Assembly: GCF_000682735.1 (NCBI RefSeq)
Contig: NZ_AWFD01000036.1
Coordinates: 147,406-211,405 of the forward strand
Origin: Hyphomonas sp. CY54-11-8
GTDB lineage: Bacteria > Pseudomonadota > Alphaproteobacteria > Caulobacterales > Hyphomonadaceae
Reading direction: 5' to 3'
DNA: 64,000 nt
Made by a program: the position numbers and the translations under genes. How positions within the stretch are numbered: the first letter of the stretch is position 1; each line of letters starts with the position of its first letter. The notes below the pieces were generated by a model. That model ran no database searches. It saw only the letters and a program-made list of their open reading frames with translations, and was not told the DNA's origin. Positions 1 through 9,267 of the stretch are shown here, one piece after another.

Positions 1-80
1 CTTAGCGCTTTGCATGGATTCCGGCAAGGATTCGAGTCATCCGGCGGCCTCTCTGACCGCCCCTGCCCCCAAAAACGCAA

Positions 81-111
81 CCGGATGAGAGGCGGAAAAC
101 CTCTCATCCGG
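81..111 (-). terminator. Intrinsic terminator downstream of the tautomerase gene
   Basis: A perfect 12-bp inverted repeat (CCGGATGAGAGG / CCTCTCATCCGG) with a 7-nt loop. Read on the minus strand the hairpin is followed by TTGCGTTTTT, the expected U-rich tail. It lies 35 bp beyond the stop codon of the tautomerase gene. Confidence 0.7.
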
Positions 112-146
112 CGCGGGGGAACTATGCTCGCGGGGACTGGTTAAGG

Positions 147-371
147 TCAGGCCGCGTTGGCTGTCGCCAGGGCGTGGACATCCGCCGCTTTGAGCACCTG
201 GCCGCCAATGGCCCAGTCGCCCTGTTCGACTTCCATGACGCGGACCCAGGTCACCGGGCGCATCGCTTCGCCTTCCACAGCGACCATGGCGTCGGTGACG
301 CGCTCGATCAGGTCTTGCTTCTGGGCTGGGGTGAAGACGTCTTTGATCACATCGATCGTAACGAGAGGCAT
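147..371 (-). CDS. 4-oxalocrotonate tautomerase family protein
   Basis: A 74-aa tautomerase-superfamily enzyme. These small proteins use the N-terminal proline, exposed after removal of Met1, as catalytic base for keto-enol tautomerisation. The product begins MPLVTIDV, which fixes the start at 371; a longer reading frame upstream would bury the proline. AAAGGAAATCAAC precedes the ATG. Size and the Pro2 start match the 4-OT/DmpI group, which acts as small homo-oligomers. The substrate cannot be deduced and no aromatic degradation genes are adjacent. It is transcribed divergently from the regulator that follows. Confidence 0.8.
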   Translation of the reverse strand: MPLVTIDVIKDVFTPAQKQDLIERVTDAMVAVEGEAMRPVTWVRVMEVEQGDWAIGGQVLKAADVHALATANAA

Positions 372-477
372 GTTGATTTCCTTTTGTTTTTTGTCAGGGG
401 CCAGGACCATCCCGGCGCCGATGAGTTGAACTTACGGCAGGCCGCCCGGGCAGAATTGGAGAGGGTCTGGAGAATTT

Positions 478-2088
478 GTGGAGAAATTCCGGATTCCGTC
501 TAGTCTGGCCCGGATGATCTATCTTTTTGAAGATTTCGAACTGGATCAGGCCAGGTTCGAGTTGCGGCGCGGAGGAGAAACGCTGCCGACCGAACCGCAG
601 GTTTTGTCGCATCTCCTCCTGCTGGCGGAGAACCATGACCGACTGGTGAGCAAGGACGAGATCATCGACAAGATCTGGGATGGACGGGCAGTGTCGGATT
701 CGGCCCTGTCCAGCCGCATCAAGTCCGCCCGCAAACTGCTGGGCGACGATGGGCGGGCCCAGCGCCTGATCCGCACGGTGCATGGGGTCGGCTTCCGCTT
801 CGCGGTCGAACCGGAATTCCGGGGGGCTGAGACGCCCGTCGCGACAGTGACCGAAACGGTCATCGAAACGGCGGATGCCGCACCGGAGGCCCCGGTCTCG
901 GGCAGCAAGCCCTCCATTGCCGTGCTGCCCTTCCGGCTGATCGGCATCGCGGGCGAGTATGCGCCGATGGCGGATGCCCTGCCACATGAGCTGATCACCA
1001 GCCTGTCGCGCCTGCGCTGGCTGTTCGTCATCGCGCGCGGGTCGACCTTCCGCTTCCGGAGCACTGAGCCGGATGTGCGGAATATCGGCGAGGTGCTGAA
1101 CGTCGGCTATGTACTTTCCGGCGCGGTGGAGATCATCGGATCGCGCATGAAGGTGACCGTCGAACTGGCCGAAACGAAGGATGGCGGCGTGCTGTGGGGC
1201 GAGCAGTATGCCGGAGAGATCGGCGATGTTCACGAGTTCAGGGAACAGATCGTCTCAGCGGTCGTGTCGGAGCTCGACGTGCATATCCCGCTCAATGAGG
1301 CGCGCATGGCGAGGGCTCTGCCCGCCACCAGCCTTGATGCCTGGTCGGCCTATCATCTCGGCCTCAACCACATGTTCCGCTTCACCCGGAAGGACAATGA
1401 GATCGCCCAGGGCCTGTTCCGGCAGGCGCTGGAACGCGTACCGGATTTCACGCGTGCCCATGCCGGCATGTCCTTTACCCGCTTCCAGAACGCTTTCCTT
1501 CACTACGTTCCGGACACGGATGCAGAGATCGCCGGGGCGCGTGCCTCGGCCGAGCAAGCCATGGCCTGCGATCCGATGGATCCGTTTGCCAACCTGGTGA
1601 TGGGCCGTACCCATTGGATCGAGAAAGACCTCGACGGATCCTATCACTGGCTGGACAGGGCGGTGTCCCTCAATCCCAATTATGCACAGGCGGTGTATCT
1701 TCGCGCCCTGTCGCAAACCATGTCGGGGCGCGGCGTGGAAGGCGAACAGGATGTCGATCTCGCGATCCGCCTCAGCCCGCTGGATCCATTGCATTATGCC
1801 ATGCTCTCGACGCGTGGCCTGACCCACCTTCTCCGGGATCATCACCAGGAAGCGACCCTTTGGGCTGAACGGGCCGTGCGTACGCCGGGGGCCCATGTCC
1901 ACATCACAGTCATCGCAGGCATGGCCCGCAAACTGGCAGGTGATGATGAGGCCGCAAACCGCTGGATAGAACTGGCCCGGCAGCGCGATCCGGATATCAG
2001 CGTGGAAGGCTTCTTCAGCGCCTTCCCCTTCAACGACCCGGTCCAACGGGCCAAAATCGAAAATGCGCTGAAGTCGTTGGGTCTCTAG
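478..2088 (+). CDS. Winged-helix one-component regulator with TolB-like and TPR regions
   Basis: A 536-aa protein. Residues about 13-115 form an OmpR/PhoB-type winged helix (Trans_reg_C) ending in the typical TVHGVGFRF wing. A variable linker leads to a region starting [10 protein letters not shown], as in the CadC/adenylate-cyclase-associated TolB-like domains, and then TPR-like helices. There is no receiver domain, so it is probably a one-component regulator sensing through its C-terminal half. GTG 478 has GGAG five bases upstream. ATG 514 ([11 protein letters not shown]) fits the usual family N-terminus and is the alternative start. The 3' end overlaps the convergent UPF0262 gene by four bases. 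No transmembrane segment is evident. The signal is unknown. Confidence 0.75.
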   Translation: MEKFRIPSSLARMIYLFEDFELDQARFELRRGGETLPTEPQVLSHLLLLAENHDRLVSKDEIIDKIWDGRAVSDSALSSRIKSARKLLGDDGRAQRLIRTVHGVGFRFAVEPEFRGAETPVATVTETVIETADAAPEAPVSGSKPSIAVLPFRLIGIAGEYAPMADALPHELITSLSRLRWLFVIARGSTFRFRSTEPDVRNIGEVLNVGYVLSGAVEIIGSRMKVTVELAETKDGGVLWGEQYAGEIGDVHEFREQIVSAVVSELDVHIPLNEARMARALPATSLDAWSAYHLGLNHMFRFTRKDNEIAQGLFRQALERVPDFTRAHAGMSFTRFQNAFLHYVPDTDAEIAGARASAEQAMACDPMDPFANLVMGRTHWIEKDLDGSYHWLDRAVSLNPNYAQAVYLRALSQTMSGRGVEGEQDVDLAIRLSPLDPLHYAMLSTRGLTHLLRDHHQEATLWAERAVRTPGAHVHITVIAGMARKLAGDDEAANRWIELARQRDPDISVEGFFSAFPFNDPVQRAKIENALKSLGL

Positions 2089-2573
2089 CCTGCTGCCCGA
2101 GCCTGGCCCGCATGGAGGGCACAGATCAGGGTGAACAGGCGCCGGGCGGTCAGGAAATCGATCTCGACCTTGCCCTGCAGACGTTCTGCCAGAAGCTCCG
2201 AGCCTTCATTGTGAACACCGCGCCGGGCCATGTCGATCGCTTCGATCTGGTGCGGCGACTGGGTGCGGATCGCATCGTAATAGCTGTCGCAGATCATGAA
2301 ATAATCGCGGATCACGCCCCGGAACGGGTTCAGCGACAGGATGAAGGTGTGAACGTCCTTGCCGTGCTCGTCGCGCACAGCGAAGACGAGGCGCCGCTCA
2401 ACCTTGGATAGGACCAGGATGAACGGGCCCTCGCCGTGCTCCGGCAGGGCGAAGCTGTTCTGTTCGATCAGGTCGAAGATGGCGACACGGCGCTCATGCT
2501 CGGCGTCAGGCCCCGAGGCGCCCAGCGTGTCTTCGTCGATCTCGACAGCGATGAGGCGGTTCTTATCCGACAT
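2085..2573 (-). CDS. UPF0262 family protein
   Basis: A 162-aa protein beginning [17 protein letters not shown] and ending in an alanine-rich tail. It resembles the UPF0262 family, whose genes follow hisD in many alphaproteobacteria; the function is unknown. The start at 2573 lies inside the end of hisD (11-bp overlap), which suggests translational coupling. Longer in-frame starts upstream would run further into hisD and give an Arg/Pro-rich extension, so they were not chosen. Confidence 0.8.
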   Translation of the reverse strand: MSDKNRLIAVEIDEDTLGASGPDAEHERRVAIFDLIEQNSFALPEHGEGPFILVLSKVERRLVFAVRDEHGKDVHTFILSLNPFRGVIRDYFMICDSYYDAIRTQSPHQIEAIDMARRGVHNEGSELLAERLQGKVEIDFLTARRLFTLICALHAGQARAAG

Positions 2574-3873
2574 CACCGGTTCCTGCGTTAGACCGGATGG
2601 AGATGGAGCGCGCATGCGCCGGCAGGCGCTCTGCTTCGGCAAGGCGCAGGGCCGCCGGGGCCAGCGCGGCAAAGCCTTCGGCGCTCGCGCGCTGCACGCT
2701 CATGCGCTTCAGGAAGTCATAAAGACCGAGGCCAGAAGAGAAACGCGCCGCGCGGCTGGTGGGCAGCACGTGGTTCGAACCGGTAACATAGTCGCCCAGC
2801 GCTTCCGGCGTGTGGTGGCCGAGGAACACTGCCCCGGCATGGCGGATCTTCGGCAGCATGGCGTCGGGGTCAGCCACGGCGAGCTCGACGTGCTCCGCGG
2901 CGATGCGGTTGGCGATGGTGGCGGCCTCGTCCAGGTCGCGCGCGAAGATGATTGCCCCGTGAGACGACCAGGACCGGGCCGCGCGCTCGCCCGTGGCCAG
3001 CGTTTTCAACTGCTTGTCCACAGCGTTATCCACAGCCCTGCCCACAGCCTCATCCACAGCAATCAGGATCGACTGGGAGGATGGGTCGTGCTCGGCCTGG
3101 CTGAGCAGGTCTGCCGCGATCCAGTCCGGATTTGCGGTCTCGTCCGCGATGACGAGGATTTCCGAGGGCCCCGCAATCGTGTCGATGCCGACGCGGCCGA
3201 AGACCTGGCGCTTGGCTTCAGCAACGAAGGCGTTGCCCGGCCCGACAATCTTGTCGACCGGTTTCAGCCGCCCGGCCCCGAAGGCCAGCGCACCGACCGC
3301 CTGTGCCCCGCCGAGCGGGTAGAATTCGTCGACCCCTGCCCGCAGGGCCGCATAGGCCACAGCGGGGGCCATCTCGCCCTTCGGTGCCGGGGCGACCATG
3401 ACGATCCGGTCCACGCCTGCGATCTTGGCCGGAACGGTGTTCATGAGCACGGAGGACGGGTAGCTCGCCCGTCCGCCCGGGACATAGACGCCGACGCTTT
3501 CCAGCGACGTCCAGCGCCAGCCAAGCTCGACGCCAGCCTCATCCGTAAACGAATGGTCTTCCGGGCGCTGGGCGCTGTGATAGGCGGCGATGCGATCATG
3601 GGCGAAATCGATGGCGGCTTTCAGGTCTGCCGGGCATTCGGCGGCCAGCGCAGCAAGGTCCACATTGTCGGACTGCAGCGTGGTCGGGTCGATCTGCAGC
3701 TCGTCGAACTGGGCCGTATAGCGGGCCACAGCCTCACCGCCGCGGACTTCCACCTCATCCAGGATCTTCGCAACGATGCCGCCTACGTCATGGCCATCCG
3801 CCCGCTGTTCCCCAAGGAAGCGGCTGAACCGGGTCTCGAAATCCGGTGCGGATGTGCTGAATGTACGGGCCAT
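2563..3873 (-). CDS. hisD: Histidinol dehydrogenase
   Basis: A 436-aa enzyme for the last two steps of histidine synthesis: zinc-dependent, NAD+-linked oxidation of L-histidinol to L-histidine in the cytoplasm. Visible signatures are the nucleotide-binding [12 protein letters not shown], the zinc-site segment [19 protein letters not shown] and the C-terminal [11 protein letters not shown] containing a ligand histidine. The start at 3873 ([10 protein letters not shown]) gives normal family length; an extended reading frame adds 55 residues with no family counterpart. It sits between DUF2948/murA and UPF0262, a known alphaproteobacterial order. It is the only his gene in the window. Confidence 0.95.
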   Translation of the reverse strand: MARTFSTSAPDFETRFSRFLGEQRADGHDVGGIVAKILDEVEVRGGEAVARYTAQFDELQIDPTTLQSDNVDLAALAAECPADLKAAIDFAHDRIAAYHSAQRPEDHSFTDEAGVELGWRWTSLESVGVYVPGGRASYPSSVLMNTVPAKIAGVDRIVMVAPAPKGEMAPAVAYAALRAGVDEFYPLGGAQAVGALAFGAGRLKPVDKIVGPGNAFVAEAKRQVFGRVGIDTIAGPSEILVIADETANPDWIAADLLSQAEHDPSSQSILIAVDEAVGRAVDNAVDKQLKTLATGERAARSWSSHGAIIFARDLDEAATIANRIAAEHVELAVADPDAMLPKIRHAGAVFLGHHTPEALGDYVTGSNHVLPTSRAARFSSGLGLYDFLKRMSVQRASAEGFAALAPAALRLAEAERLPAHARSISIRSNAGTGDVG

Positions 3874-4037
3874 TGGCGCGGAATTCCCAGGAAGGATTGG
3901 TGTTTTGAACCCCGCTTCATGGACTCTCCATCCGCCGCTGGCAAGGCGCTGAGTCGGCGCATTCAGCCCGTCAGGCTTGGCCACCCCCGCTTCCCGGCTT
4001 AGGCTCGCCCATCCGGCACGGTTTCGGAGGACCGCCA

Positions 4038-4421
4038 ATGTTCAGCCATGTCACCCTCGGCACCAATGACTGGGCCGCCGTGAAGTCCTTCTGGGCAGCA
4101 GTCATGGAGGCGCTCTCCATCCCGGTCATGTTCGAATATGATGGCGGCATTGCCTATGGCGAAGCCACTGGGCCAAAACTGTTCATCGGCCCGCCGTTCG
4201 ACGGCCAGCCCGCCACGAACGGCAACGGCACGCATGTTGCCTTCATCGCAGACAGCCGGGCCAAGGTGGACGCATTTTATGCGGCCGCGATGGCCAATGG
4301 CGGATCGGATGAAGGCCCGCCCGGCCCGCGCCCGCACTATCACAAGAACTATTACGGCGCCTATGTGAGAGACCCGGACGGGAACAAGCTCCAGGCAGTC
4401 TGCCACCGGGCGGAGGGGTAG
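4038..4421 (+). CDS. VOC family protein (glyoxalase/bleomycin-resistance fold)
   Basis: A 127-aa single-domain vicinal oxygen chelate protein. It starts MFSHVTLGTNDW, and the C-terminal YVRDPDGNKLQAV is the characteristic last strand with a metal-ligand region. GGAGG lies upstream of the ATG. It is the only plus-strand gene in this stretch, between hisD and DUF2948, and may be a small insertion into that conserved block. The substrate is unknown; the family includes glyoxalases, dioxygenases and antibiotic-binding proteins. Confidence 0.8.
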   Translation: MFSHVTLGTNDWAAVKSFWAAVMEALSIPVMFEYDGGIAYGEATGPKLFIGPPFDGQPATNGNGTHVAFIADSRAKVDAFYAAAMANGGSDEGPPGPRPHYHKNYYGAYVRDPDGNKLQAVCHRAEG

Positions 4422-4424
4422 CGC

Positions 4425-4877
4425 CTACCGCTTCCGGCGTTCGTGGCTGGGCGTGTGCCTCGTATTCCAGATGTAATCGCTGTCGAGCAGGGTCGCGTCG
4501 AGGGCTTCCACGGTCAACTCGATTTCGCCGTCGCCTGCGAAGAGGAGCGTGATTTTGCCTCCGGGCGGCTCGGCGTCCGGCGTGAAAGTCACCTGTAGTA
4601 ACGACAGGATCAGTTCCGGGTCGGCCTTGGTCACGGCGCGGGTTTTCACGCCCAATACGCCGTCAAAGGCAAGCAGGGAGCGGACACGCTCGCCGTCGCG
4701 GCGCTTGGTGACGCCCTCTTCCCAGCGGTAGCGGTTGATCTCCAGCGAGAAGCGGCGGATGCGCGCCTCGTAGTTCAGGTTCTCGGCCTTCACGACGGCG
4801 TCCTGCACCGCGGCGGAAATGATTTCGAGATCCTCGGCCTCTTCAGCCAGGAGGCGGAGTGGTTTCAGTTCAGACAT
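4425..4877 (-). CDS. DUF2948 family protein
   Basis: A 150-aa protein of the DUF2948 family, whose genes lie between murA and hisD in many alphaproteobacteria. It starts MSELKPLRLLAEEAEDLEIISAAVQD and has RYRWEEG near the middle. No catalytic motif or membrane segment is visible, and the function is unknown. It lies 24 bp downstream of murA on the same strand, probably in the same transcript. Confidence 0.8.
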   Translation of the reverse strand: MSELKPLRLLAEEAEDLEIISAAVQDAVVKAENLNYEARIRRFSLEINRYRWEEGVTKRRDGERVRSLLAFDGVLGVKTRAVTKADPELILSLLQVTFTPDAEPPGGKITLLFAGDGEIELTVEALDATLLDSDYIWNTRHTPSHERRKR

Positions 4878-4901
4878 GCCAGCCCCTTCAAGTCGTCGCC
4901 C

Positions 4902-6182
4902 CTATTCCTCTTCCCCGGACCGGCGCTCGATCTTCGCGCCACAGGCCGTCAGTTTCTCTTCCAGCCGTTCGAAGCCCCGGTCGAGGTGGTAGATGCGGTT
5001 CACCACGGTTTCACCCTCGGCCGCAAGCCCTGCGATCACGAGCGAGACCGATGCGCGCAGATCTGTCGCCATGACAGGCGCTGCTGTCAGCTGGGGCACG
5101 CCCTTCACGATGGCTTCCTGCCCGCGCACGGTGATGTCGGCGCCGAGGCGGGAAAGCTCCGGCGCATGCATGAAGCGGTTCTCGAAAATCGTCTCGCGGA
5201 TGACGCTGGTGCCGTCGGCGATGGCCATCAGGGCCATGAACTGGGCCTGCAGGTCGGTCGGAAACCCCGGGTGCGGCTGTGTGGAGAGGTTCACGGCTTT
5301 GAGGTGCGTGCCGTTCCGGCGGATGCGCAGCGTGTGGGCGGCTTCATCAGCGTCCACGGTGACGCCAGCCTCACGCAGCTTGGCGATCAGCGCGCCGAGC
5401 GCATCGACCGGGCAGCCGTCCAGCGTCACGTCCCCGCCCGCGGCGGCCGCGGCGATGGCATAGGTGCCCGCCTCGATCCGGTCTGCCATGACCGAATGGG
5501 TCGTGCCTTTCAGGCTCTCGGCGCCCTTGATGCGGACGACGGCCGTGCCGGCGCCGGTGATATCCGCGCCCATGCTGTTCAGGCAGTTTGCAAGGTCTTC
5601 GATCTCCGGCTCACGCGCGGCGTTTTCGAGGATGGTCGTGCCTTCGGCCAGCGTGGCGGTCAGCATGGCGTGCTCGGTCGCGCCGACGCTCGGCATGGAG
5701 AAATTGATGTGCGCACCCTTCAGACCGTGAATGGCCGCAGCCTTCACATAGCCCTGCTCCACTTTCAGGTCCGCGCCCATGGCGGCCAGCGCCTGAAGGT
5801 GCAGGTCCACCGGCCGGGCGCCGATGGCACAGCCGCCGGGCAGCGACACGGTGGCGTGGCCGGAGCGCGCGATCAGCGGGCCCAAAACGTTGAAGCTCGC
5901 CCGCATCTTCCGCACCTGGTCATAAGGCGCGATCGTGCTTTTCAGCTCGGCGGCGTTCAGGTGGCAGGTCGACTCGCCCTTCGGCCAGTAGACCTCGACG
6001 CCGAGTGTTTCCAGCAGCTGCGCCAGGAAGCGCGTGTCCGCCAGGCTCGGCATGTTGGTGAGGGTGATCGGCTGGTCCGTCAGCAGGCAGGCGACCATGA
6101 GCTTCAGCGCCGAATTCTTGGCGCCGGAGATCGGGATATGGCCATTCAGCTTGTGGCCACCTTGAATAACGAGTCTGTCCAT
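4902..6182 (-). CDS. murA: UDP-N-acetylglucosamine 1-carboxyvinyltransferase
   Basis: A 426-aa enzyme that transfers enolpyruvate from PEP to UDP-GlcNAc, the first committed step of peptidoglycan synthesis. It has the [10 protein letters not shown] segment with Lys22 and Asn23, and the mobile-loop cysteine (Cys118 in SLPGGCAIG), so it is of the fosfomycin-sensitive Cys type. Length is normal. It is the first gene of the murA-DUF2948-hisD-UPF0262 run. Confidence 0.96.
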   Translation of the reverse strand: MDRLVIQGGHKLNGHIPISGAKNSALKLMVACLLTDQPITLTNMPSLADTRFLAQLLETLGVEVYWPKGESTCHLNAAELKSTIAPYDQVRKMRASFNVLGPLIARSGHATVSLPGGCAIGARPVDLHLQALAAMGADLKVEQGYVKAAAIHGLKGAHINFSMPSVGATEHAMLTATLAEGTTILENAAREPEIEDLANCLNSMGADITGAGTAVVRIKGAESLKGTTHSVMADRIEAGTYAIAAAAAGGDVTLDGCPVDALGALIAKLREAGVTVDADEAAHTLRIRRNGTHLKAVNLSTQPHPGFPTDLQAQFMALMAIADGTSVIRETIFENRFMHAPELSRLGADITVRGQEAIVKGVPQLTAAPVMATDLRASVSLVIAGLAAEGETVVNRIYHLDRGFERLEEKLTACGAKIERRSGEEE

Positions 6183-6246
6183 GGGGGCTCTTATACCGTG
6201 CTTCGCGGTTTTGGGAGGGCCGGATTGTGTTGATTTTCAGCGGGTT

Positions 6247-7452
6247 TCAGCGGAGCACCAGCGGCAGGCGTTTCAGGCCGCGGAGACCAGCGCGGGAAAT
6301 CCATTTCACATTCTCTGCGCCGCCCTTGATGGCGAGGCGGGGGTAGCGGCTGAGCAGGACGTCCAGCGCGACTTCTGCCTCCAGCCGGGCGAGGTGGATG
6401 CCGAGGCAGATGTGGGGACCTGAGCCGAAGCCGACGTGGCGGTTCGGACGGCGGGCGAGGTTCAGCGTCTGCGGATCTTCGAACTCAGCCGGGTCCATAT
6501 TCCCGGCGGCGAGGAAACCGAAGACGCGGTCGCCGCGTTTCAGCGCCCTGTCCTCGAACGCCATGTCTTCTTTCACAAAGCGCGGCTTGGTCATCTGCAC
6601 CGGCGTGCAGTAGCGCATCAGCTCGTCGACAGCGATGAAACGAGCCTCCTCATCCATGGCCCGGACGGCATCGGCGGCGCCCGGCTGAGTCAGCAGCGTC
6701 CAGACGCCGGAGGACAGGAGGTGCGTCGTCGTCTCATGCCCCGCCACGAAGAGGACGAAGACCATGGCGAGCAGCTCATTCTCGCTCATCTTCTGGCCGT
6801 CTGCCTCGGCATGGACGAGTTCCGACACGAGGCCTTCGCGCGGTTCTGCGTGCAGGGCGCGGAACTCCTGCCGCAGCATGTCCTGGATGTGACCGAGCCG
6901 GAACAGGCCCCACAGCATGGTGAGCGGAGAATCGGTGGCAGTCAGGTTGCTAAGCGTGCGGGAGAGCTTTGCCTCGGTCTCTGGCCGGAAGCCGAGCAGG
7001 CCGTAGATCACTTTCAGCGGCAGCGGACGGCAGAAGCCGGACACGAGATCCGTGTTCCCGTCCGTTTCCATCAGGTCCAGCAGCTCATGCGCATAGGCCA
7101 CGATCTTCCGGCGCTGGGTCAGGATCGCCGCGCGCCGGAACGGGGCATCGGCGAGGCGTCGCAGGCGCGAATGATCCGGATCGTCCATGGAGAGGACATT
7201 GTCCGCCATGATCTTCAGTGACTTCGGCAGGAAGGGCATGCCGAACGCCGCCTTGTGCCCGGCATGGCGGGCATCGACAACGAACCGGTCCTTGTCCTTC
7301 AGCACGGCATGGATCGCCGCGTGGCGGGTGACGAGGTCGATTTCGCCCAGAATCGGCATCTTTGCCCGGTACCAAGCATTTTCAGCCACAATGGCGGTCA
7401 GCATCTCATGGGGGGCAGCAAGATAAGCCCGTGATGAGAGGGAAAGCGTCAC
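6247..7452 (-). CDS. Cytochrome P450
   Basis: A 401-aa soluble bacterial P450. The I-helix motif FVAGHETTTH, an ERR-triad-like region and the haem-binding loop FGSGPHICLG (proximal Cys thiolate) are present. No redox partner (ferredoxin or reductase) is adjacent, so electrons must come from elsewhere. The GTG start overlaps the stop of the 45-aa gene upstream (GTGA), so the two are probably translationally coupled. The substrate cannot be assigned. Confidence 0.92.
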   Translation of the reverse strand: MTLSLSSRAYLAAPHEMLTAIVAENAWYRAKMPILGEIDLVTRHAAIHAVLKDKDRFVVDARHAGHKAAFGMPFLPKSLKIMADNVLSMDDPDHSRLRRLADAPFRRAAILTQRRKIVAYAHELLDLMETDGNTDLVSGFCRPLPLKVIYGLLGFRPETEAKLSRTLSNLTATDSPLTMLWGLFRLGHIQDMLRQEFRALHAEPREGLVSELVHAEADGQKMSENELLAMVFVLFVAGHETTTHLLSSGVWTLLTQPGAADAVRAMDEEARFIAVDELMRYCTPVQMTKPRFVKEDMAFEDRALKRGDRVFGFLAAGNMDPAEFEDPQTLNLARRPNRHVGFGSGPHICLGIHLARLEAEVALDVLLSRYPRLAIKGGAENVKWISRAGLRGLKRLPLVLR

Positions 7453-7586
7453 TTGCCTTTGTCCGGTTTGGCCGCGGAATCGGCCGGCGGCTTGCGCGCG
7501 GCGGCCTTGCGGCGGCGCAGGTTGGCCCGCAGCGCAGCGGCCAGGCGTTCAGCTTTCTCGTCCTTGGGAGGGGATTTGTCTGTCAT
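7449..7586 (-). CDS. Small basic hypothetical protein (45 aa)
   Basis: A 45-aa lysine/arginine/alanine-rich protein starting MTDKSPPKDEKAERLAAALR and ending AAKPDKGK. Its stop overlaps the GTG start of the P450 gene. The central LAAALRANLRRRKA stretch resembles short conserved basic peptides found in other alphaproteobacteria. No function is known. It is too short for default gene finders. Confidence 0.55.
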   Translation of the reverse strand: MTDKSPPKDEKAERLAAALRANLRRRKAAARKPPADSAAKPDKGK

Positions 7587-7663
7587 GTCAGGTGCAATTC
7601 GCGGCGAAACGGTCTTTTCATGTCGGATGGCTTAAGCTAAACGCCGCTTTCCGCACCTGCAAT

Positions 7664-7738
7664 GCCGCGGTAGCTCAGTGGTAGAGCGCATCATTGGTAA
7701 TGATGAGGCCGAGAGTTCAATTCTCTCTCGCGGCACCA
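7664..7738 (+). tRNA. tRNA-Thr (GGT anticodon)
   Basis: A 75-nt cloverleaf. The acceptor GCCGCGG pairs with TCGCGGC; the D-arm is GCTC/GAGC; the anticodon stem CATCA/TGATG encloses loop TTGGTAA with anticodon GGT; the T-arm is GAGAG TTCAATT CTCTC. The discriminator A and CCA are encoded. It reads ACC/ACT threonine codons. No integrated element adjoins its 3' end. Confidence 0.95.
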
Positions 7739-7839
7739 GCGGATCCCCGGAAAATTCAGCGCCACCTACGGGGCCTTACGGCTTTTCTTCCATGGGCCGG
7801 GCTCCTATGGGATGAATATCCAACCCGCGAGACGTAACC

Positions 7840-9240
7840 ATGGCCTCCGTGAAGAAGCCCCGCTTTACCTATAACCGCCTGAACCGGCGGCTCGATGTGC
7901 TGGTGCGGGGCAAACTGTGGCTGCAGGTGATTCTGGCGCTGTGCACCGGGATCGGCGTCGGTCTCGTTCTTGGGCCAGACCTCGACTTTGTACCACGTGA
8001 CCAGGCCGCCGTGATCGGCGACTGGCTGGGCTTGCCGGGGAACCTGTTCCTGGCGCTGGTGCGGATGGTGATCATTCCGCTGGCGGCCAGTTCCATCATC
8101 CTCGGCATTGCCGGCACCGGCGGCGGGGAAGCGCTTCGCACCGTGGGCCGGAAACTGCTGGTCTTCGTGATGCTGACGACGGTGACCGCCGTGATGATCG
8201 GCATCTCGCTCGCACGCTTCATCCGTCCGGGCCGGGGTCTGGAGCACGTCTACCCTTCCCCGCCCAGCCTCAAGCCGGAAAACCTGCAACTGGCTGAACC
8301 ACCGCCTTCGCCGCTGGAAGGCATAACGAAAGAGTTGCCGGACATGATCACCGGCCTCATTCCACAGAACATTGCCGCTTCCCTGCTGGAACAGGACATG
8401 CTGGCCATCGTGATGTTTTCCCTGTTCGTGGGCATCGCGACGGTGACCGCCGACAAGAAGGAACTGACCCGCCCGCTGGTGGCGCTGGCGGAAGCGATGC
8501 TGGAAGTCTCCATGACGGTGATCCGCACGGCGATGCGCTTTGCGCCGCTCGCCGTGTTCGGCCTGATGGCGGAAACGACGGCCACCAACGGCTTCAGCAC
8601 GCTGGTCGACCTTGCCACCTATTGCGGCATTGTCCTGTCAGGCCTCACCTGCCTGCTCCTGCTCTATCTCGTGATCGTCACCGTGTTCGGGCGGATGAAC
8701 CCGGTGAAGTTCATCGAGGCGGTGGTGCCCGTCCAGCTGCTTGCCTTCTCCACGTCCAGTTCGGCCGCAGTGATGCCGCTGACGATGAAGACGGCGATCG
8801 ACAAGTTGAAGACGCCGCCCTCTCTGGCAGGCGCCGTGGTGCCGCTGGCCTCGACCGTGAACATGGCCGGCACGGCGCTCTACCAGTCCGTCGCGATCAT
8901 GTTCCTTGCGGACATTTCCGGCACGCCCTTGTCACCGGGCGATCTCGCTCTGGTGATGGTGACACTGACCGGGGCCTCCATCGGCGCGCCGGCTGCGCCG
9001 GGCGCCAGTATCGCGATCCTTGCGACCACGGCGACGAGTTTCGGCGTGCCGTTGACAGGCCTGCCGCTGGTCATGGGCGTCGACCGGATTCTCGACATGG
9101 CGCGGACACTCGTGAACGTGACCGGCGACCTCGTCCTCTGCCGGATCGTGACGCCGAAAGGCAAACGCGCAAACGAAACGCTGGAACCGGAGGAGTCCCC
9201 GGTTGCGACAGAACAAGCGTCGGCGGAAAGCCCGGCCTGA
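7840..9240 (+). CDS. Dicarboxylate/amino acid:cation symporter (DAACS family)
   Basis: A 466-aa inner-membrane secondary transporter of the GltP/DctA/SLC1 fold. There are multiple hydrophobic helices; the serine-rich re-entrant hairpin appears as FSTSSSAAVMPLTM, and the TM7/HP2-like stretches STVNMAGTALYQ and GASIGAPAAPGAS are present. The substrate is probably an acidic amino acid or C4-dicarboxylate taken up with Na+ or H+. The hydrophilic tail after about residue 440 is dispensable in the family. It converges on the peptidase gene. Confidence 0.88.
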   Translation: MASVKKPRFTYNRLNRRLDVLVRGKLWLQVILALCTGIGVGLVLGPDLDFVPRDQAAVIGDWLGLPGNLFLALVRMVIIPLAASSIILGIAGTGGGEALRTVGRKLLVFVMLTTVTAVMIGISLARFIRPGRGLEHVYPSPPSLKPENLQLAEPPPSPLEGITKELPDMITGLIPQNIAASLLEQDMLAIVMFSLFVGIATVTADKKELTRPLVALAEAMLEVSMTVIRTAMRFAPLAVFGLMAETTATNGFSTLVDLATYCGIVLSGLTCLLLLYLVIVTVFGRMNPVKFIEAVVPVQLLAFSTSSSAAVMPLTMKTAIDKLKTPPSLAGAVVPLASTVNMAGTALYQSVAIMFLADISGTPLSPGDLALVMVTLTGASIGAPAAPGASIAILATTATSFGVPLTGLPLVMGVDRILDMARTLVNVTGDLVLCRIVTPKGKRANETLEPEESPVATEQASAESPA

Positions 9241-9267
9241 ATGGCCCTGCCTGAATGGCCTGGCCTG

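Noticed and set aside
2359..4002. Plus-strand open frame of 547 codons opposite hisD
   Set aside because: Antisense shadow; hisD on the other strand has all family motifs.
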